Source of the DNA: Thiomicrorhabdus sp. Kp2
Lineage (GTDB): Bacteria > Pseudomonadota > Gammaproteobacteria > Thiomicrospirales > Thiomicrospiraceae
Length of the DNA stretch: 64,000 bases
Assembly (NCBI RefSeq): GCF_000478585.1
Contig: NZ_ARWI01000001.1
Coordinates: 1,860,001-1,924,000, forward strand
Reading direction: 5' to 3'
The notes under the pieces were generated by a model. That model did not search any database and had not been told where the DNA came from. It worked only from the letters and a program-made list of their open reading frames with translations. The position numbers and the translations under genes were made by a program. Shown one piece after another: positions 29,083 to 38,740 of this stretch. Position 1 is the stretch's first letter. Each line of letters opens with the position of its first letter.

Positions 29083-29138
29083 GTTTTACCAGGCCTGGTA
29101 AGCTCTGTGGCCATATATACTTTTGTGAGCATAGGGTA
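29083..29138. repeat. 56-bp repeat containing the palindrome, copy A
   Basis: Runs from GTTTTACCAGG through CTGTGGCCATA to TTGTGAGCATAGGGTA and matches 59322-59376 with a handful of mismatches and one indel. Confidence 0.85.
29088..29099. repeat. Iterated palindrome ACCAGGCCTGGT, copy 11
   Basis: Exact copy, extended form TTACCAGGCCTGGTAA, between the receptor terminator and cbpA. Confidence 0.95.
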
Positions 29139-29277
29139 GAATAGCCTCAATTTTTGATTAAATAACGACTTTAGTGGGTTTTAAAATGCAGTGAAAAAGT
29201 CGCAGATTGCCCTTGAAAAAGGGCGAGTAAGTCCTTATTTACAAGGCAATTAAAGAATTTAAGAGATTAAACACATT

Positions 29278-30180
29278 ATGAGCAAAGATTATTATGCGAT
29301 TTTGGGCGTTTCTCGCAGTGCGAGTGATGCTGAAATTAAGAAAGCCTATCGAAAAATGGCGGCAAAATATCACCCAGATAAACCGACAGGGGATGAAGCT
29401 AAATTTAAAGAATTAAGTGAAGCTTATGAAACTTTGAGCGATGCTGAAAAGCGCTCAATGTACGACCAGTTTGGCTCGGATTATCAACAGCGTGGTGCAG
29501 GCGGTTTTGGCGGCGGGCACGGTGGCTTTGGTGGTGCCGATTTTGGCGATATCTTTGGTGATATGTTTGGCGGCGGTGGCGGCTTTGGTGGTGGTCATGG
29601 CGGTTTTCAGCAACAAGCTCGTCCTAGGGCAGGTGAAGATCAGTCTGTTAATGTTATGGTGTCGCTGGTTGAAGCCGTAGAAGGTACAGAAAGAACCATT
29701 AACGTACAAACAGGTAACCCTCAGTCGAGTAGCTATTCTTATGATACGACACCGATTAAAGTCCGTATTCCAGCAGGGGTAACGCAAGACCAAAAAATTC
29801 GTGTGAAAGGCAAAGGTTTTTCTGGATTCAATGGCGGGCCAAATGGTGATGTGATTATCCAAATTAAATTGGAAAAACATCCTCACTATAAAGTAGAGGG
29901 TAAAGATATCTATTTGGATTTACCTATCACGCCTTGGGAAGCCGCTTTGGGTGCAAAAGTAGATATACCAACCTTAAAAGGTAAGGTAAGAATGGCGATT
30001 GCCGCTGGAACGCAGTCGGGCACTAAGCTACGCATTAAAGACCGTGGATTAGGAGCCACCCCTGGTAATCAGTATGTGATTGTGCAAATCCATACGCCAC
30101 CTGCGGCAACCGATGAAGATAAAGCGTTGTATGAAAAAATGGCTGGGCAAATGCCATTTAATCCAAGGGCAGACTATTAA
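29278..30180 (+). CDS. cbpA: Curved DNA-binding protein / J-domain co-chaperone CbpA
   Basis: 300 residues: J-domain (1-70) with the HPD tripeptide in YHPDKP, which stimulates DnaK ATPase; a Gly/Phe-rich linker (about 71-118, repeats of GGFGGGHGG); and two C-terminal substrate-binding beta domains ([38 protein letters not shown]). There is no CxxCxGxG zinc-finger region, which separates it from DnaJ. CbpA also binds curved DNA as a nucleoid protein in E. coli. No cbpM modulator gene follows; the next gene is convergent and shares the terminator at 30230. Confidence 0.95.
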   Translation: MSKDYYAILGVSRSASDAEIKKAYRKMAAKYHPDKPTGDEAKFKELSEAYETLSDAEKRSMYDQFGSDYQQRGAGGFGGGHGGFGGADFGDIFGDMFGGGGGFGGGHGGFQQQARPRAGEDQSVNVMVSLVEAVEGTERTINVQTGNPQSSSYSYDTTPIKVRIPAGVTQDQKIRVKGKGFSGFNGGPNGDVIIQIKLEKHPHYKVEGKDIYLDLPITPWEAALGAKVDIPTLKGKVRMAIAAGTQSGTKLRIKDRGLGATPGNQYVIVQIHTPPAATDEDKALYEKMAGQMPFNPRADY

Positions 30181-30229
30181 GTTTTCATTCAGCAAAAGGA
30201 TTAAGGTCCAGCAACAGGATTAAATTTTA

Positions 30230-30258
30230 GAGCCAGTGGGAGACTACTGGCTTTTTTG
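30230..30258. terminator. Shared terminator between convergent cbpA and histidine kinase genes
   Basis: AGCCAGT (30231-30237) pairs with ACTGGCT (30246-30252), followed by TTTTTT. The hairpin overlaps the last codons and stop of the kinase gene on the other strand. Confidence 0.8.
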
Positions 30259-31560
30259 TTGGTAAGAGAGAATTAAATTTTGTATTTCATCAATTTTAAA
30301 GGGTTTACTTAAAAAGCCATTCATACCACTATCAAACGCCAGTTGCTTATCTTCATTGGAGGTGTTTGCAGTTAAGGCAATAATCGGTGTATTTAACTTT
30401 AAGCCTCGAATGGTTCGTGTCGCTTCAAAACCGTCCATCTCGGGCATTTGACAATCCATTAAAATCAAATCATAAGCGGGTAAAGCGTTTATTTGTTTCT
30501 GCTTGACTAAGGCCACTGCTTCAAAACCGTCTTCGGCTAAATCCACTTTATGTCCGAGTTTTTCTAAAATCTTTTGGCCTATTTGGCGATTCACTTGGTT
30601 GTCATCGACTAATAAAATCGTGCTGCTTTGTGCTTTTAAATCTGCAATATTTGGTTTGATAGATAGCTTATTTTGCGAGTCGGTAGGCTGATTGGATAGG
30701 CAAACCCAAAATTTTGAGCCAATGTTTGGGGTGCTCTCAACCCCGACCTGACCACCCATAAGCTGTGCGAGTTTCATGGATATGACCAAGCCAAGCCCCG
30801 TTCCACCAAATTGACGAGTCGTTGAGGCATCTACCTGAGAAAAGTCGATAAAGAGTTTGGCTAAGCCCTCTTCAGAAATGCCGATTCCTGTGTCAATAAT
30901 GCTGAGCTGGATTTGCTCATCAATTGCTTCGATTTTAAGCAGTATTTTGCCTTGTTCAGTAAATTTAACGGCATTGCTTAAGTAGTTGTTTAACACCTGC
31001 GTAATTCGGAAAGAGTCGCCTATTTGCCAATGTGAGATTGTCTCATCCCACTCAAAACATAAATCAATATTTTTCTCGGCACACTTTTCCTGAAAAGGTA
31101 GGAGTGAATTTTGACAGGCCTGGTATAAATCAAAAGGGATATTTTCAATATCCATTTGCCCAGCTTCGATTTTAGAAAAATCCAAAATATCGTTAATGAT
31201 ATGCAATAGAACATTGGCCGAATGGTCGGCAATGCCCAGTAGTCTTTGGCACTCATTAGAGACAACTTCCGATTCCAGTAAATTTAACGCGCCGATAATA
31301 CCGTTAATCGGCGTACGAATTTCATGGCTCATCGTGGCGACAAATTCAGATTTGGCTTTACTTAAGGCCAGAGCGCGATTTTTCTCTTTTTCAGCCTCTG
31401 CGGTACGCTGTTCGACTTGAAGCTCCAAATCTGAAGCCAGCTGGGTCAGGGCTTGGTTGCTTTCGTAAAGCTCTAGTGATTTTTGTTCTAAAATTTGTTC
31501 CGCTTGTTTACGAGCTTGGCGCTCACGGAAAAAACGTTTTTCAAAAGGGTTGTTGGTCAT
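30244..31560 (-). CDS. Soluble hybrid histidine kinase with C-terminal receiver
   Basis: 438 residues without transmembrane helices. An N-terminal coiled coil (about 10-70) is followed by HisKA with phospho-accepting His79 in SHEIRTPINGIIGAL. HATPase_c comes next (NYLSNAVKFTEQGKI, DTGIGISEEGLAKLF, GGTGLGLVISMKLAQLMGG), then a receiver domain (about 315-435) with VDDNQVNR and phosphorylatable Asp in LMDCQMPEMDG. It lacks its own sensor domain. The H-NOX gene ends 18 bases upstream on the same strand, so the two probably form a nitric-oxide-sensing phosphorelay like HnoX-HnoK. An output regulator is not adjacent. Kinase identity is sure; the signal is inferred. Confidence 0.92.
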   Translation of the reverse strand: MTNNPFEKRFFRERQARKQAEQILEQKSLELYESNQALTQLASDLELQVEQRTAEAEKEKNRALALSKAKSEFVATMSHEIRTPINGIIGALNLLESEVVSNECQRLLGIADHSANVLLHIINDILDFSKIEAGQMDIENIPFDLYQACQNSLLPFQEKCAEKNIDLCFEWDETISHWQIGDSFRITQVLNNYLSNAVKFTEQGKILLKIEAIDEQIQLSIIDTGIGISEEGLAKLFIDFSQVDASTTRQFGGTGLGLVISMKLAQLMGGQVGVESTPNIGSKFWVCLSNQPTDSQNKLSIKPNIADLKAQSSTILLVDDNQVNRQIGQKILEKLGHKVDLAEDGFEAVALVKQKQINALPAYDLILMDCQMPEMDGFEATRTIRGLKLNTPIIALTANTSNEDKQLAFDSGMNGFLSKPFKIDEIQNLILSYQQKSQ

Positions 31561-31578
31561 TTTTGTGGCCGAAAGCGG

Positions 31579-32121
31579 TTAAGATTTAGTTAAGGTAAAA
31601 ACGACTTTAGTTAAGCTTTCTGAAGATTGGTCATTCATTTGAATCTCAATCTCTTCGTCAAAATAGGTGGAGGAACCTTTAATCAAACCATAAGCCAGAG
31701 CAGAAAATGGGCGTTTTGAACTATAGATTAATGTCATGCGTTTTTCCGATTCTATTTGGGAATCAAAGGTCGGTAGCTCTGCCTCAGGGTAAAGCTTTTT
31801 CACTTCAACATGCACTTTGTTTTCAATGGTGTGTAAAAAATCAAAGCAGTTATCGACTGTTTCAAAAAACATGGGATAACCTTCAGAAAACCGTACCAGA
31901 AGATGTTCGCCAAATATCTTCACTAAGTCTTCAACTGAAATACCTGTCTCAGCACTTAAATGAGTGACTAATTCAAGTAATTCTTGGTGGTCATAGGTTC
32001 CCACGGAGGTATAGGCACCACCTGAAGGTAGGTTGGATTTTTCAATGATCTCATCGGCCATTTCAAAGCCAAATTTATCTTCAACAAGCTCTATAAACTC
32101 GGCAAATACAATTCCTTTCAT
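31579..32121 (-). CDS. H-NOX haem-based gas sensor
   Basis: 180 residues matching the haem-nitric-oxide/oxygen-binding fold: N-terminal MKGIVFAEFIELVE, proximal haem ligand His104 in KVHVEVKKLYP, and haem-propionate-binding Y-x-S-x-R at 133-137 (YSSKR). All hallmark residues sit at the family's usual spacing. The position that is a distal-pocket tyrosine in oxygen-binding H-NOX appears to be non-polar here, which would favour NO selectivity, but I place that residue only approximately. It is transcribed ahead of a sensorless hybrid kinase, whose activity such proteins regulate. Confidence 0.93.
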   Translation of the reverse strand: MKGIVFAEFIELVEDKFGFEMADEIIEKSNLPSGGAYTSVGTYDHQELLELVTHLSAETGISVEDLVKIFGEHLLVRFSEGYPMFFETVDNCFDFLHTIENKVHVEVKKLYPEAELPTFDSQIESEKRMTLIYSSKRPFSALAYGLIKGSSTYFDEEIEIQMNDQSSESLTKVVFTLTKS

Positions 32122-32211
32122 GCTGGAAGCGCCTTTTGATGTGTGGGTTGAATAAGTGCTTTAGTTTTATCTAAGCCCTGATTAAAGTCAACCTAAGCTT
32201 TAATTCAAATT

Positions 32212-34881
32212 TTATTTCTGATGAGTTAATAACGTTTTTTGTGAAGCTATTTCAAATCCAGATACCGCCGATTCAAGCTCTTTGGCTTCATTGTTTACCC
32301 CTTGCGCGTTGGCCGATAAGGTTTCAACCAGGTGTGCATTGTGTTGTGTGGACTGATCCATTTCGCTAATGGCTAGGTTTACCTGACTAATGCCGTTAGC
32401 TTGCTCACTGCTGGCAGAGCTGATCTCTGCAACAATATCATTGACCTCTTGAATCGCTTGGTTAATGTTGTCTAAAGAGGCACTGGATTGGTTGACCAGT
32501 TCCGTTCCATTTTTAATTTGACTGACCGCATTACTGATTAATACTTTAATTTCGTTAGCGGCTTCTGCTGAACGTCCTGCTAAGCTTCTAACTTCACCCG
32601 CTACCACGGCAAACCCACGGCCAGCTTCTCCAGCACGCGCAGCTTCTACTGCGGCATTTAAGGCCAATAAATTGGTTTGAAAGGCAACGCTATCTATCAT
32701 GGTGATGATGTCGTTAATTTTATTACTGGCCGCTTCAATATCTTGCATAGATTGAATGGTTTTTTGCATGATTTGAACACCTTCTTGTGTGGTGTTTCGT
32801 GCATTCAAAGCTAATCGGTTGGCACGTTGGGCGCTGTCCGAATTGCCTTGAACGGATGAGGTCATCTCCTCCATAGAAGCGGCGGTTTCTTCAAGCGCGG
32901 CGGCCTGTTGTTGAGTTCGGCCATTTAAATCCGTACTGCCTGCTGAGATTTGATTGGCTCCACGTGAAACCGTTATTGAGGCATCGCGTACCGACTGCAC
33001 CATTTGCCCTAAATGGGATATAGAACTGTTTAAGGCATCTTGTAGTTCTTTTAACTCACCCTCATGAGTACCTTGAATGGTTTGGGTGAGATCTCCTGTA
33101 GCCATCGCTTTTGCTGAGTTGGTTATTTCATCAATGGCAGATTGAATCTCTTCTAAAGAGGCGTTAACAGAGTGTTTAAGTTTGACCATATCGCCTTTTA
33201 ATTCACCCGTAACACGATGTGAGAACACGCCTTTTGCGGCATATTCCATGGCATCGGTAATGGTGTGAATGGCTTGATCCATTTGCGACAGAGCATTATC
33301 GACTAACTCTTTTAGTTCACCCTTAACACTTTCATCTAAACGTACCGAGAAGTCGCCATTAGCAATACCTTGCATAACGGTTGAAAGGGCGTTCATGGTG
33401 TTTTCAACACTGCCAGCAGAAGCATTAACAGAGTCTTTTAGTTTTTCTAAGTCTCCATGTAGTGGAGATTCGACTCGTTGACTAAAGTGGCCTTCACTTA
33501 TCGATTGCATGACTTGTTGTATTTCTGTGAATGACTTATCAAGATTGCCCATCAACTGGTTGATTGCTTGACCTGCTTGTGAGATTTCATCATTCCCTGA
33601 AGCGGGATGGCGAAGGGTGAAATTTGACGATTTTTCAATATTATCAATCGTTTCAACCAGTTTATGAATCGGATTAGAGATGCTTCGTGCAATCACAAAG
33701 GCAACCAGTACAATGACTAAGATGGCAATGAAGATTGTAAGCAAAGCGGTACTGAGAAGCGCATCTGAGCTTGCAAGCGCCTCTTGTTCATCTAGTTCTG
33801 CAACGAGCGCCCATTTTGTACCTAAGGCATCAATGGGGGTATAGGCACTCATAACTTGGGTGCTGTTAAAACTGGGTGTTAAATCAACGCCAGTTTTTCC
33901 TTGCAGTGCTTGGTTAACCGAAGAGTAATTTGCCTGCCCCGTTTTGGGGTTGGCAAATGAGTTGAGTACAGTATGATTTTTATCCTTAGCTGAATCGGTA
34001 CGCATCAAAAAATCGGTACCTACTAGAAAAGTATCTCCAGAAGCCCCCATACCTGAGTTATCAGTCATAATGGCATTGAGCTGTTCTGTGTCTAACTGTA
34101 CCACCAAAATACCTAACGTTTTACCTTGGTAAACAACAGGTGCCGCCATAAAAGACTGCGGTAAATTGCCCGCAGGGGCGTATCGACTAAAGTCAGTAAA
34201 AGCAGTTTGGTTGGCTGTTAGATTTTTGGCGTTTTGGTACACCGCATTTAAGCCCGAATTTTTTAAAGGGTTTGTGGCAATATTTACCCCAAAATCACTG
34301 CCTTTATTCACGCTATATAGAACACGGTCGGTTTTTTGATCGATTAGGTAAAGTTCATTAAAGTTGGCATTACGGATGAACTTATGAATGACGGGTTGCA
34401 TTGAGGCGTGTATGGCGTGATAGGCTGATTTGCTTGCCCCTTTATTGAGTTTCCAACGCTCGCTACTTGAGTTGGGGTTATTGACTAAATAGTCATTTTG
34501 CATCATTAAGGCGATACCATCTAGCTGAGAGGCATAATCAGGGTTAAGGTCTAATGTTTGGTATTTCTTTTGTAGAGCCTCTTTTAGCGCTGTTAAATCG
34601 GCATTGTCTGCAAGTGCCTGATACCCCTGTACCTGAGTGGGAAGGTAGAACATCGCTTGTAGAATAACTTGTGTATCGGCAAGAGTCGTTACCTGGCTGG
34701 AAACCGTATCAAAATAACGTTGAATAGAGGCTTTTTTACTGTCTCTAATCGATTCTAGCTGTTGAGTCGCGAGGTTTTTTAAACCGTGGTCGGCATTTTG
34801 AATTGAGATGGCGGCAAAAATGAATAGCGGTGCCAAACCAATAAATAAAAAGCTAGTGACCAGTTTTGGGGTAAGTTTCAT
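32212..34881 (-). CDS. Methyl-accepting chemotaxis protein with dCache-type sensor
   Basis: 889 residues from ATG 34879-34881, chosen for the GGAGG ribosome site 5 bases upstream. A membrane helix (residues 8-28) is followed by a large periplasmic dCache-like domain (about 30-365: [70 protein letters not shown]). A second helix ([21 protein letters not shown]) leads to HAMP and several HAMP-like repeats. The signalling hairpin has [20 protein letters not shown] and [18 protein letters not shown]. The C-terminus has no NWETF-type pentapeptide. dCache domains commonly bind amino acids or organic acids; the ligand here is unknown. Confidence 0.93.
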   Translation of the reverse strand: MKLTPKLVTSFLFIGLAPLFIFAAISIQNADHGLKNLATQQLESIRDSKKASIQRYFDTVSSQVTTLADTQVILQAMFYLPTQVQGYQALADNADLTALKEALQKKYQTLDLNPDYASQLDGIALMMQNDYLVNNPNSSSERWKLNKGASKSAYHAIHASMQPVIHKFIRNANFNELYLIDQKTDRVLYSVNKGSDFGVNIATNPLKNSGLNAVYQNAKNLTANQTAFTDFSRYAPAGNLPQSFMAAPVVYQGKTLGILVVQLDTEQLNAIMTDNSGMGASGDTFLVGTDFLMRTDSAKDKNHTVLNSFANPKTGQANYSSVNQALQGKTGVDLTPSFNSTQVMSAYTPIDALGTKWALVAELDEQEALASSDALLSTALLTIFIAILVIVLVAFVIARSISNPIHKLVETIDNIEKSSNFTLRHPASGNDEISQAGQAINQLMGNLDKSFTEIQQVMQSISEGHFSQRVESPLHGDLEKLKDSVNASAGSVENTMNALSTVMQGIANGDFSVRLDESVKGELKELVDNALSQMDQAIHTITDAMEYAAKGVFSHRVTGELKGDMVKLKHSVNASLEEIQSAIDEITNSAKAMATGDLTQTIQGTHEGELKELQDALNSSISHLGQMVQSVRDASITVSRGANQISAGSTDLNGRTQQQAAALEETAASMEEMTSSVQGNSDSAQRANRLALNARNTTQEGVQIMQKTIQSMQDIEAASNKINDIITMIDSVAFQTNLLALNAAVEAARAGEAGRGFAVVAGEVRSLAGRSAEAANEIKVLISNAVSQIKNGTELVNQSSASLDNINQAIQEVNDIVAEISSASSEQANGISQVNLAISEMDQSTQHNAHLVETLSANAQGVNNEAKELESAVSGFEIASQKTLLTHQK

Positions 34882-35049
34882 ATTGCCTCCAAACAACATG
34901 TAAGGAAATTGTATTAGGTGATTTCTGCATGAGAAGAGGCTTATGTGTACACCTCATTGGTACAAAAATCACCTTAAATTTATGAGGTTAAGTTTATCAG
35001 CAAGAGCCATACCTGCAATACGTTAAGGGACTGGTTTTTATAAAAAAAC

Positions 35050-35093
35050 CTATTTTGTATTATGTTTTTGCTTAAAATGTCCTTACAAAATAG
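35050..35093. promoter_or_regulatory. Inverted repeat upstream of the TRAP binding protein gene
   Basis: CTATTTTGTA (35050-35059) and TACAAAATAG (35084-35093) are perfect 10-bp arms 24 bases apart, just ahead of the AAGGAG ribosome site. Either a regulator site or an mRNA hairpin that controls translation. Confidence 0.5.
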
Positions 35094-35112
35094 TAAGGAG
35101 CCTATTTAAAAA

Positions 35113-36216
35113 ATGAAACGTAGAGACTTTATTGGCGCCATTACAGGTGCAACTGCAGCAACCGCTTTAACAGCTTGTGGTACAGACGAGAGCCCAACAC
35201 AAACAGCTACGGCCGCACCGCAAAAAACCTATCAGTGGAAAATGGTGACTACCTGGCCAAAAAACTTTCCAGGCCTGGGTACTGGGGCAAATAATATTGC
35301 CAAATTAATTACCGAGATGTCGGGTGGTCGTATTGATGTTAAGGTTTATGGTGCAGGTGAGTTAGTTGGCGCTTTTGAAGTGTTTGATGCGGTCTCACGA
35401 GGCAATGCTCAATTAGGTCATGCTGGAGCTTATTACTGGAAAGGAAAGATTCCATCTGCCGCATTCTTTTCATCGGTACCTTTTGGTTTAACGGCGCAAG
35501 AGATGAATGCTTGGATGTACTATGGTGGAGGCTTGAAGCTTTGGGAAGAAGCTTATAAACCATTTGGTTTAATTCCTAACCCAGGTGGCAACTCAGGTAC
35601 TCAAATGGGTGGGTGGTTTAACAAAGAGATCAACTCAGTGGCTGATTTAAAAGGGCTTAAAATGCGTATTCCTGGCCTAGGCGGTGAAGTGTTAAAGCGT
35701 GCTGGCGGTATTCCCGTGACTATGCCAGGTGGTGAGCTTTTCCCTGCGATGCAGTCAGGTGCATTGGATGCCACCGAGTGGGTTGGCCCTTATAATGATT
35801 TAGCGTTTGGCTTTTATAAGGCCGCTAAATATTACTATACGCCAGGTTGGCATGAGCCAGGAACCACAATGGAATGTATGATTAATGAAGCGGCATTTAA
35901 TGAACTGCCTGCCGATTTACAAAGCATTGTACGTAATGCAATCAAGGCCGCTAATGCTGATATGTTGGCTGAATATACTGCACGTAATCAGCAAGCGTTA
36001 CATACCTTAATTACCGAACACAATGTTCAGCTTAAAGACTTTCCTGACGATGTATTAAAAGAGTTAAAAAGCATCTCTGAACAAGTGGTTGAAGAGGAAG
36101 CCGCTAAAGACCCATTATCTAAAAAAGTTTGGGCTTCGCAAAAACGCTTTAAAGAGCAAGTTATGCAGTGGACGAATGTTTCTGAACAAACTTATTTAAG
36201 AGCGCGTTCACTATAA
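35113..36216 (+). CDS. TRAP transporter substrate-binding protein (DctP family)
   Basis: 367 residues. The N-terminus MKRRDFIGAITGA is a twin-arginine signal, and ALTACG right after it is a possible lipobox. The mature protein has the TRAP-type signature blocks WKMVTTWPKNFPGLGTG, KVYGAGELVGAFEVFDAVSRG, LKGLKMRIPGLGGEVLKRAGG and GALDATEWVGPYND. The latter resembles the TakP (2-oxoacid-binding) branch with Arg and Trp ligands. Such proteins deliver substrate to DctQM membrane subunits, but none are encoded next to it. The gene is bounded by its own ribosome site (AAGGAG) and a strong terminator, so it is an orphan monocistron. Confidence 0.92.
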   Translation: MKRRDFIGAITGATAATALTACGTDESPTQTATAAPQKTYQWKMVTTWPKNFPGLGTGANNIAKLITEMSGGRIDVKVYGAGELVGAFEVFDAVSRGNAQLGHAGAYYWKGKIPSAAFFSSVPFGLTAQEMNAWMYYGGGLKLWEEAYKPFGLIPNPGGNSGTQMGGWFNKEINSVADLKGLKMRIPGLGGEVLKRAGGIPVTMPGGELFPAMQSGALDATEWVGPYNDLAFGFYKAAKYYYTPGWHEPGTTMECMINEAAFNELPADLQSIVRNAIKAANADMLAEYTARNQQALHTLITEHNVQLKDFPDDVLKELKSISEQVVEEEAAKDPLSKKVWASQKRFKEQVMQWTNVSEQTYLRARSL

Positions 36217-36248
36217 TCTTTACTGTTGATTGCGTTTAATATGAAACT

Positions 36249-36286
36249 AAGCCCAATCTACCAGGCCTGGTGGATTGGGCTTTTTT
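36249..36286 (+). terminator. Terminator whose loop is the iterated palindrome
   Basis: AAGCCCAATC (36249-36258) pairs perfectly with GATTGGGCTT (36273-36282), then TTTT. The 14-base loop is ACCAGGCCTGGT plus one flanking base on each side, so the loop can itself fold into a stacked stem. Confidence 0.93.
36260..36271. repeat. Iterated palindrome ACCAGGCCTGGT, copy 12
   Basis: Exact copy inside the loop of the terminator at 36249-36286. Confidence 0.95.
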
Positions 36287-36439
36287 GTTCTTAAACTTTG
36301 TACTTAAGCAGGGTGTAATTCCTACTGTTTTTGATTGTTTTTATTTCCATGCAAAGCGCTATACTGAACTTGAGAGGATGGCAAAATTCCACTCTACTCT
36401 AAATGTTAGATTTAGATAACAGGAGATTGGCTTATCATT

Positions 36440-37618
36440 ATGTTTTTAAAGAATATATTTAAAGAATCTTTTTGGTTAAAGCTTGTTGTTTCGTGGGTTG
36501 ATGAAGAGGATTCACACATTTTTTCTCGTGCGTTATTTGCCCATGCTATTTTGTTGGTAATGGGGCTGTTAATGGCTTTTTTTACGCTTTATCACTTTCT
36601 TTATACAGGTAATTATAAGGTAGGGTTCTTTGATTTAGTTGCTTTGTTGTTTGTGATATTTTTGTACTTTCAACTTAGAACTAACAAGTCAATCAAATTG
36701 GTTGGGCACTTTTTGGCAATAGGCACCTCTATTATTTATTTGATGTTTATTCTGATTACCCAGAATAAAGATATGAGTTTAATTTGGGTTGTATTTTTGC
36801 CGTTCTTCATCATTTTATTAAATGGTTGGAAAGTCGGCGGGCTTTATGTGTTTGCTTTCTATATTGTGGTGTTTCCACTGGCCTATTTCAATATAGGTGT
36901 TTGGGATGATGGCCTTTGGAACTATGTTAATTTTTACCGTTTTGTGGCAACCTTGTTATTAGCTATGAGTATGGCTGTATTGATTGATTTAACTCAAGTT
37001 TATTCATATAAACGTGAGTTAAAAATGCATGAAAAAGAGCTCCTGTATCTTGATGAGTTAAAAATAATGTCAAGAACCGATGGGTTAACGGGCTTGTATA
37101 ATCGTCATTACTTCAATCAGATTTTTGCTCAAAAAATAAAAGAGCTAGAAAGTGCTCAGCATTCGTTGATGTTTTTTATAGTTGATATTGATAACTTTAA
37201 AGCTTATAACGACTTTTATGGCCACCAGGCAGGTGATGAGGTTATTCAGCAGATAGGTGCTGCTATACAGAAATTTATTCATCGTGAAAACGATTTGGTT
37301 TTTAGGCTTGGGGGAGAAGAGTTTGCAGGTTTATTAGAAGCGCGAGACCCAAAACAAATGGCCTGTTGGTTGACTCAGTTGTCTGGTGTTATTGAGTCAT
37401 TAAAGCTAAAACATGCGCCAGGATTGGATTTACCTTGGGTCACTATTTCAGGGGGAATAAGTTCAATGTCACCAGGCAGTCGCACTACAATAAATGCGCT
37501 GTATAGAAATGCGGATAAAGCCCTCTATCAAGCGAAACATTTAGGTAGAAATCAATTTGTGATTGATGGTGTTGAAACGAAAAACTGTCTTGCTGGTTAT
37601 GATGAGCAGCTGGGGTAG
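36440..37618 (+). CDS. Membrane diguanylate cyclase (GGDEF)
   Basis: 392 residues. The N-terminal half has about six transmembrane segments (for example ALFAHAILLVMGLLMAFFTL and IYLMFILITQ), resembling 7TM-type or MASE-like sensor modules. A short linker leads to a GGDEF domain (about 205-375) with SRTDGLTGLYNRHYF, DIDNFKAYNDFYGHQAGD and the active site FRLGGEEFAGLL (GGEEF, the functional variant). It should synthesise c-di-GMP. The ribosome site AACAGGAGA precedes ATG by about 13 bases, which is a little far. It stands alone between the TRAP terminator and ldhA. Signal unknown. Confidence 0.92.
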   Translation: MFLKNIFKESFWLKLVVSWVDEEDSHIFSRALFAHAILLVMGLLMAFFTLYHFLYTGNYKVGFFDLVALLFVIFLYFQLRTNKSIKLVGHFLAIGTSIIYLMFILITQNKDMSLIWVVFLPFFIILLNGWKVGGLYVFAFYIVVFPLAYFNIGVWDDGLWNYVNFYRFVATLLLAMSMAVLIDLTQVYSYKRELKMHEKELLYLDELKIMSRTDGLTGLYNRHYFNQIFAQKIKELESAQHSLMFFIVDIDNFKAYNDFYGHQAGDEVIQQIGAAIQKFIHRENDLVFRLGGEEFAGLLEARDPKQMACWLTQLSGVIESLKLKHAPGLDLPWVTISGGISSMSPGSRTTINALYRNADKALYQAKHLGRNQFVIDGVETKNCLAGYDEQLG

Positions 37619-37741
37619 TTATAATCTGTTTTACATTGAAATTTGCCTAACTTGTGTAAAGCGCGGTTTAAGTGGACTCATTCCAAATAGTATCCTAACC
37701 AAGTCATTACTCAAAACACCAACAGAAACAAGAGGATGCCC

Positions 37742-38740
37742 ATGAAAATTGTTGCTTATAGTGCTAAACCTTACGATAAACAGGTGTTGTGTCGAGTATT
37801 TCATCATCAATGGGACACTCTATATTTGGAAGTGCCATTAGACTTGGATACGATTGCTTACGCTAATGGTGCCGAGGTGGTGTCGGCGTTTGTAAATGAT
37901 AGGCTTGATGCTAAGGTTTTGACTTTGCTTGCTGAAGGTGGCACAAAATTGATTGCCTTACGTTGTGCGGGTTTTAATAATGTTGACTTAGAAGCGGCTA
38001 AAAAACTCGGCCTTAAAGTGGTACGAGTGCCTGCTTATTCGCCTTATGCGGTGGCCGAGCATACCATTGCATTAATGCTTGGGTTAAACCGCAAGTTGTA
38101 TCGAGCTTATAACCGAGTGAGAGAGGGTAACTTCTCTTTAAATGGTATGTTGGGTTTTGATATGCATGGCAAAACGGTGGGCATTATTGGTGCGGGTCGA
38201 ATCGGTCGTTTAGTGGGCAAAATGCTTAAATCATTTGGTTGCGAGGTGTTGATTTATGACCCTTATACTTGTGAGGCGTGTCATGACCTGGGCATAAAAC
38301 AAGTTGAACTGAGTGAGATTTTTGCAGAGTCAGATATCATCTCATTACACTGCCCATTAAATAAAGAAACCAATCATCTCATTAATGCTAAAAGTATCTC
38401 ACAAATGAAAAATGGGGTTATGCTCATCAATACAGGACGTGGGGCTTTAATGGATACCACCGCTTTGATTGAAGGCTTAAAAAACAAAAAAATTGGCTAT
38501 TTAGGCATGGATGTTTATGAGAAAGAAGGCGCCCTGTTTTTTGAAGACCACTCTTGTGAGATTATTCAAGATGACGCTTTTGAACGCCTGCTTACCTTTC
38601 ACAATGTTTTGATTACGGGTCATCAAGCCTACTTTACCCAAGAGGCATTAACCCACATAGCTGAAACCACTACGGCAAATATACATGAATATTTGGCAAA
38701 CCCTGAAAGCTGTTTAGAAAATGAGGTGACTTGTGAATAA
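37742..38740 (+). CDS. ldhA: D-lactate dehydrogenase, fermentative (2-hydroxyacid dehydrogenase)
   Basis: 332 residues from ATG 37742; ATG 37736 would sit on top of the AGAGG ribosome site. Converts pyruvate plus NADH to D-lactate. It matches E. coli LdhA through RCAGFNNVD, KLGLKVVRVPAYSPYAVAEH, Rossmann motif GAGRIGR, catalytic Arg in NTGRGALMD, Glu in DVYEKEG, and His in ITGHQAYFT. The next gene overlaps its last 8 bases, so they are likely cotranscribed. It implies fermentative reductant disposal at low oxygen. Confidence 0.94.
   Translation: MKIVAYSAKPYDKQVLCRVFHHQWDTLYLEVPLDLDTIAYANGAEVVSAFVNDRLDAKVLTLLAEGGTKLIALRCAGFNNVDLEAAKKLGLKVVRVPAYSPYAVAEHTIALMLGLNRKLYRAYNRVREGNFSLNGMLGFDMHGKTVGIIGAGRIGRLVGKMLKSFGCEVLIYDPYTCEACHDLGIKQVELSEIFAESDIISLHCPLNKETNHLINAKSISQMKNGVMLINTGRGALMDTTALIEGLKNKKIGYLGMDVYEKEGALFFEDHSCEIIQDDAFERLLTFHNVLITGHQAYFTQEALTHIAETTTANIHEYLANPESCLENEVTCE

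Noticed and set aside
29455-29886. 143-codon frame opposite cbpA
   Set aside because: It lies on the opposite strand of the well-supported cbpA gene, over its Gly/Phe region, and the composition follows that gene.
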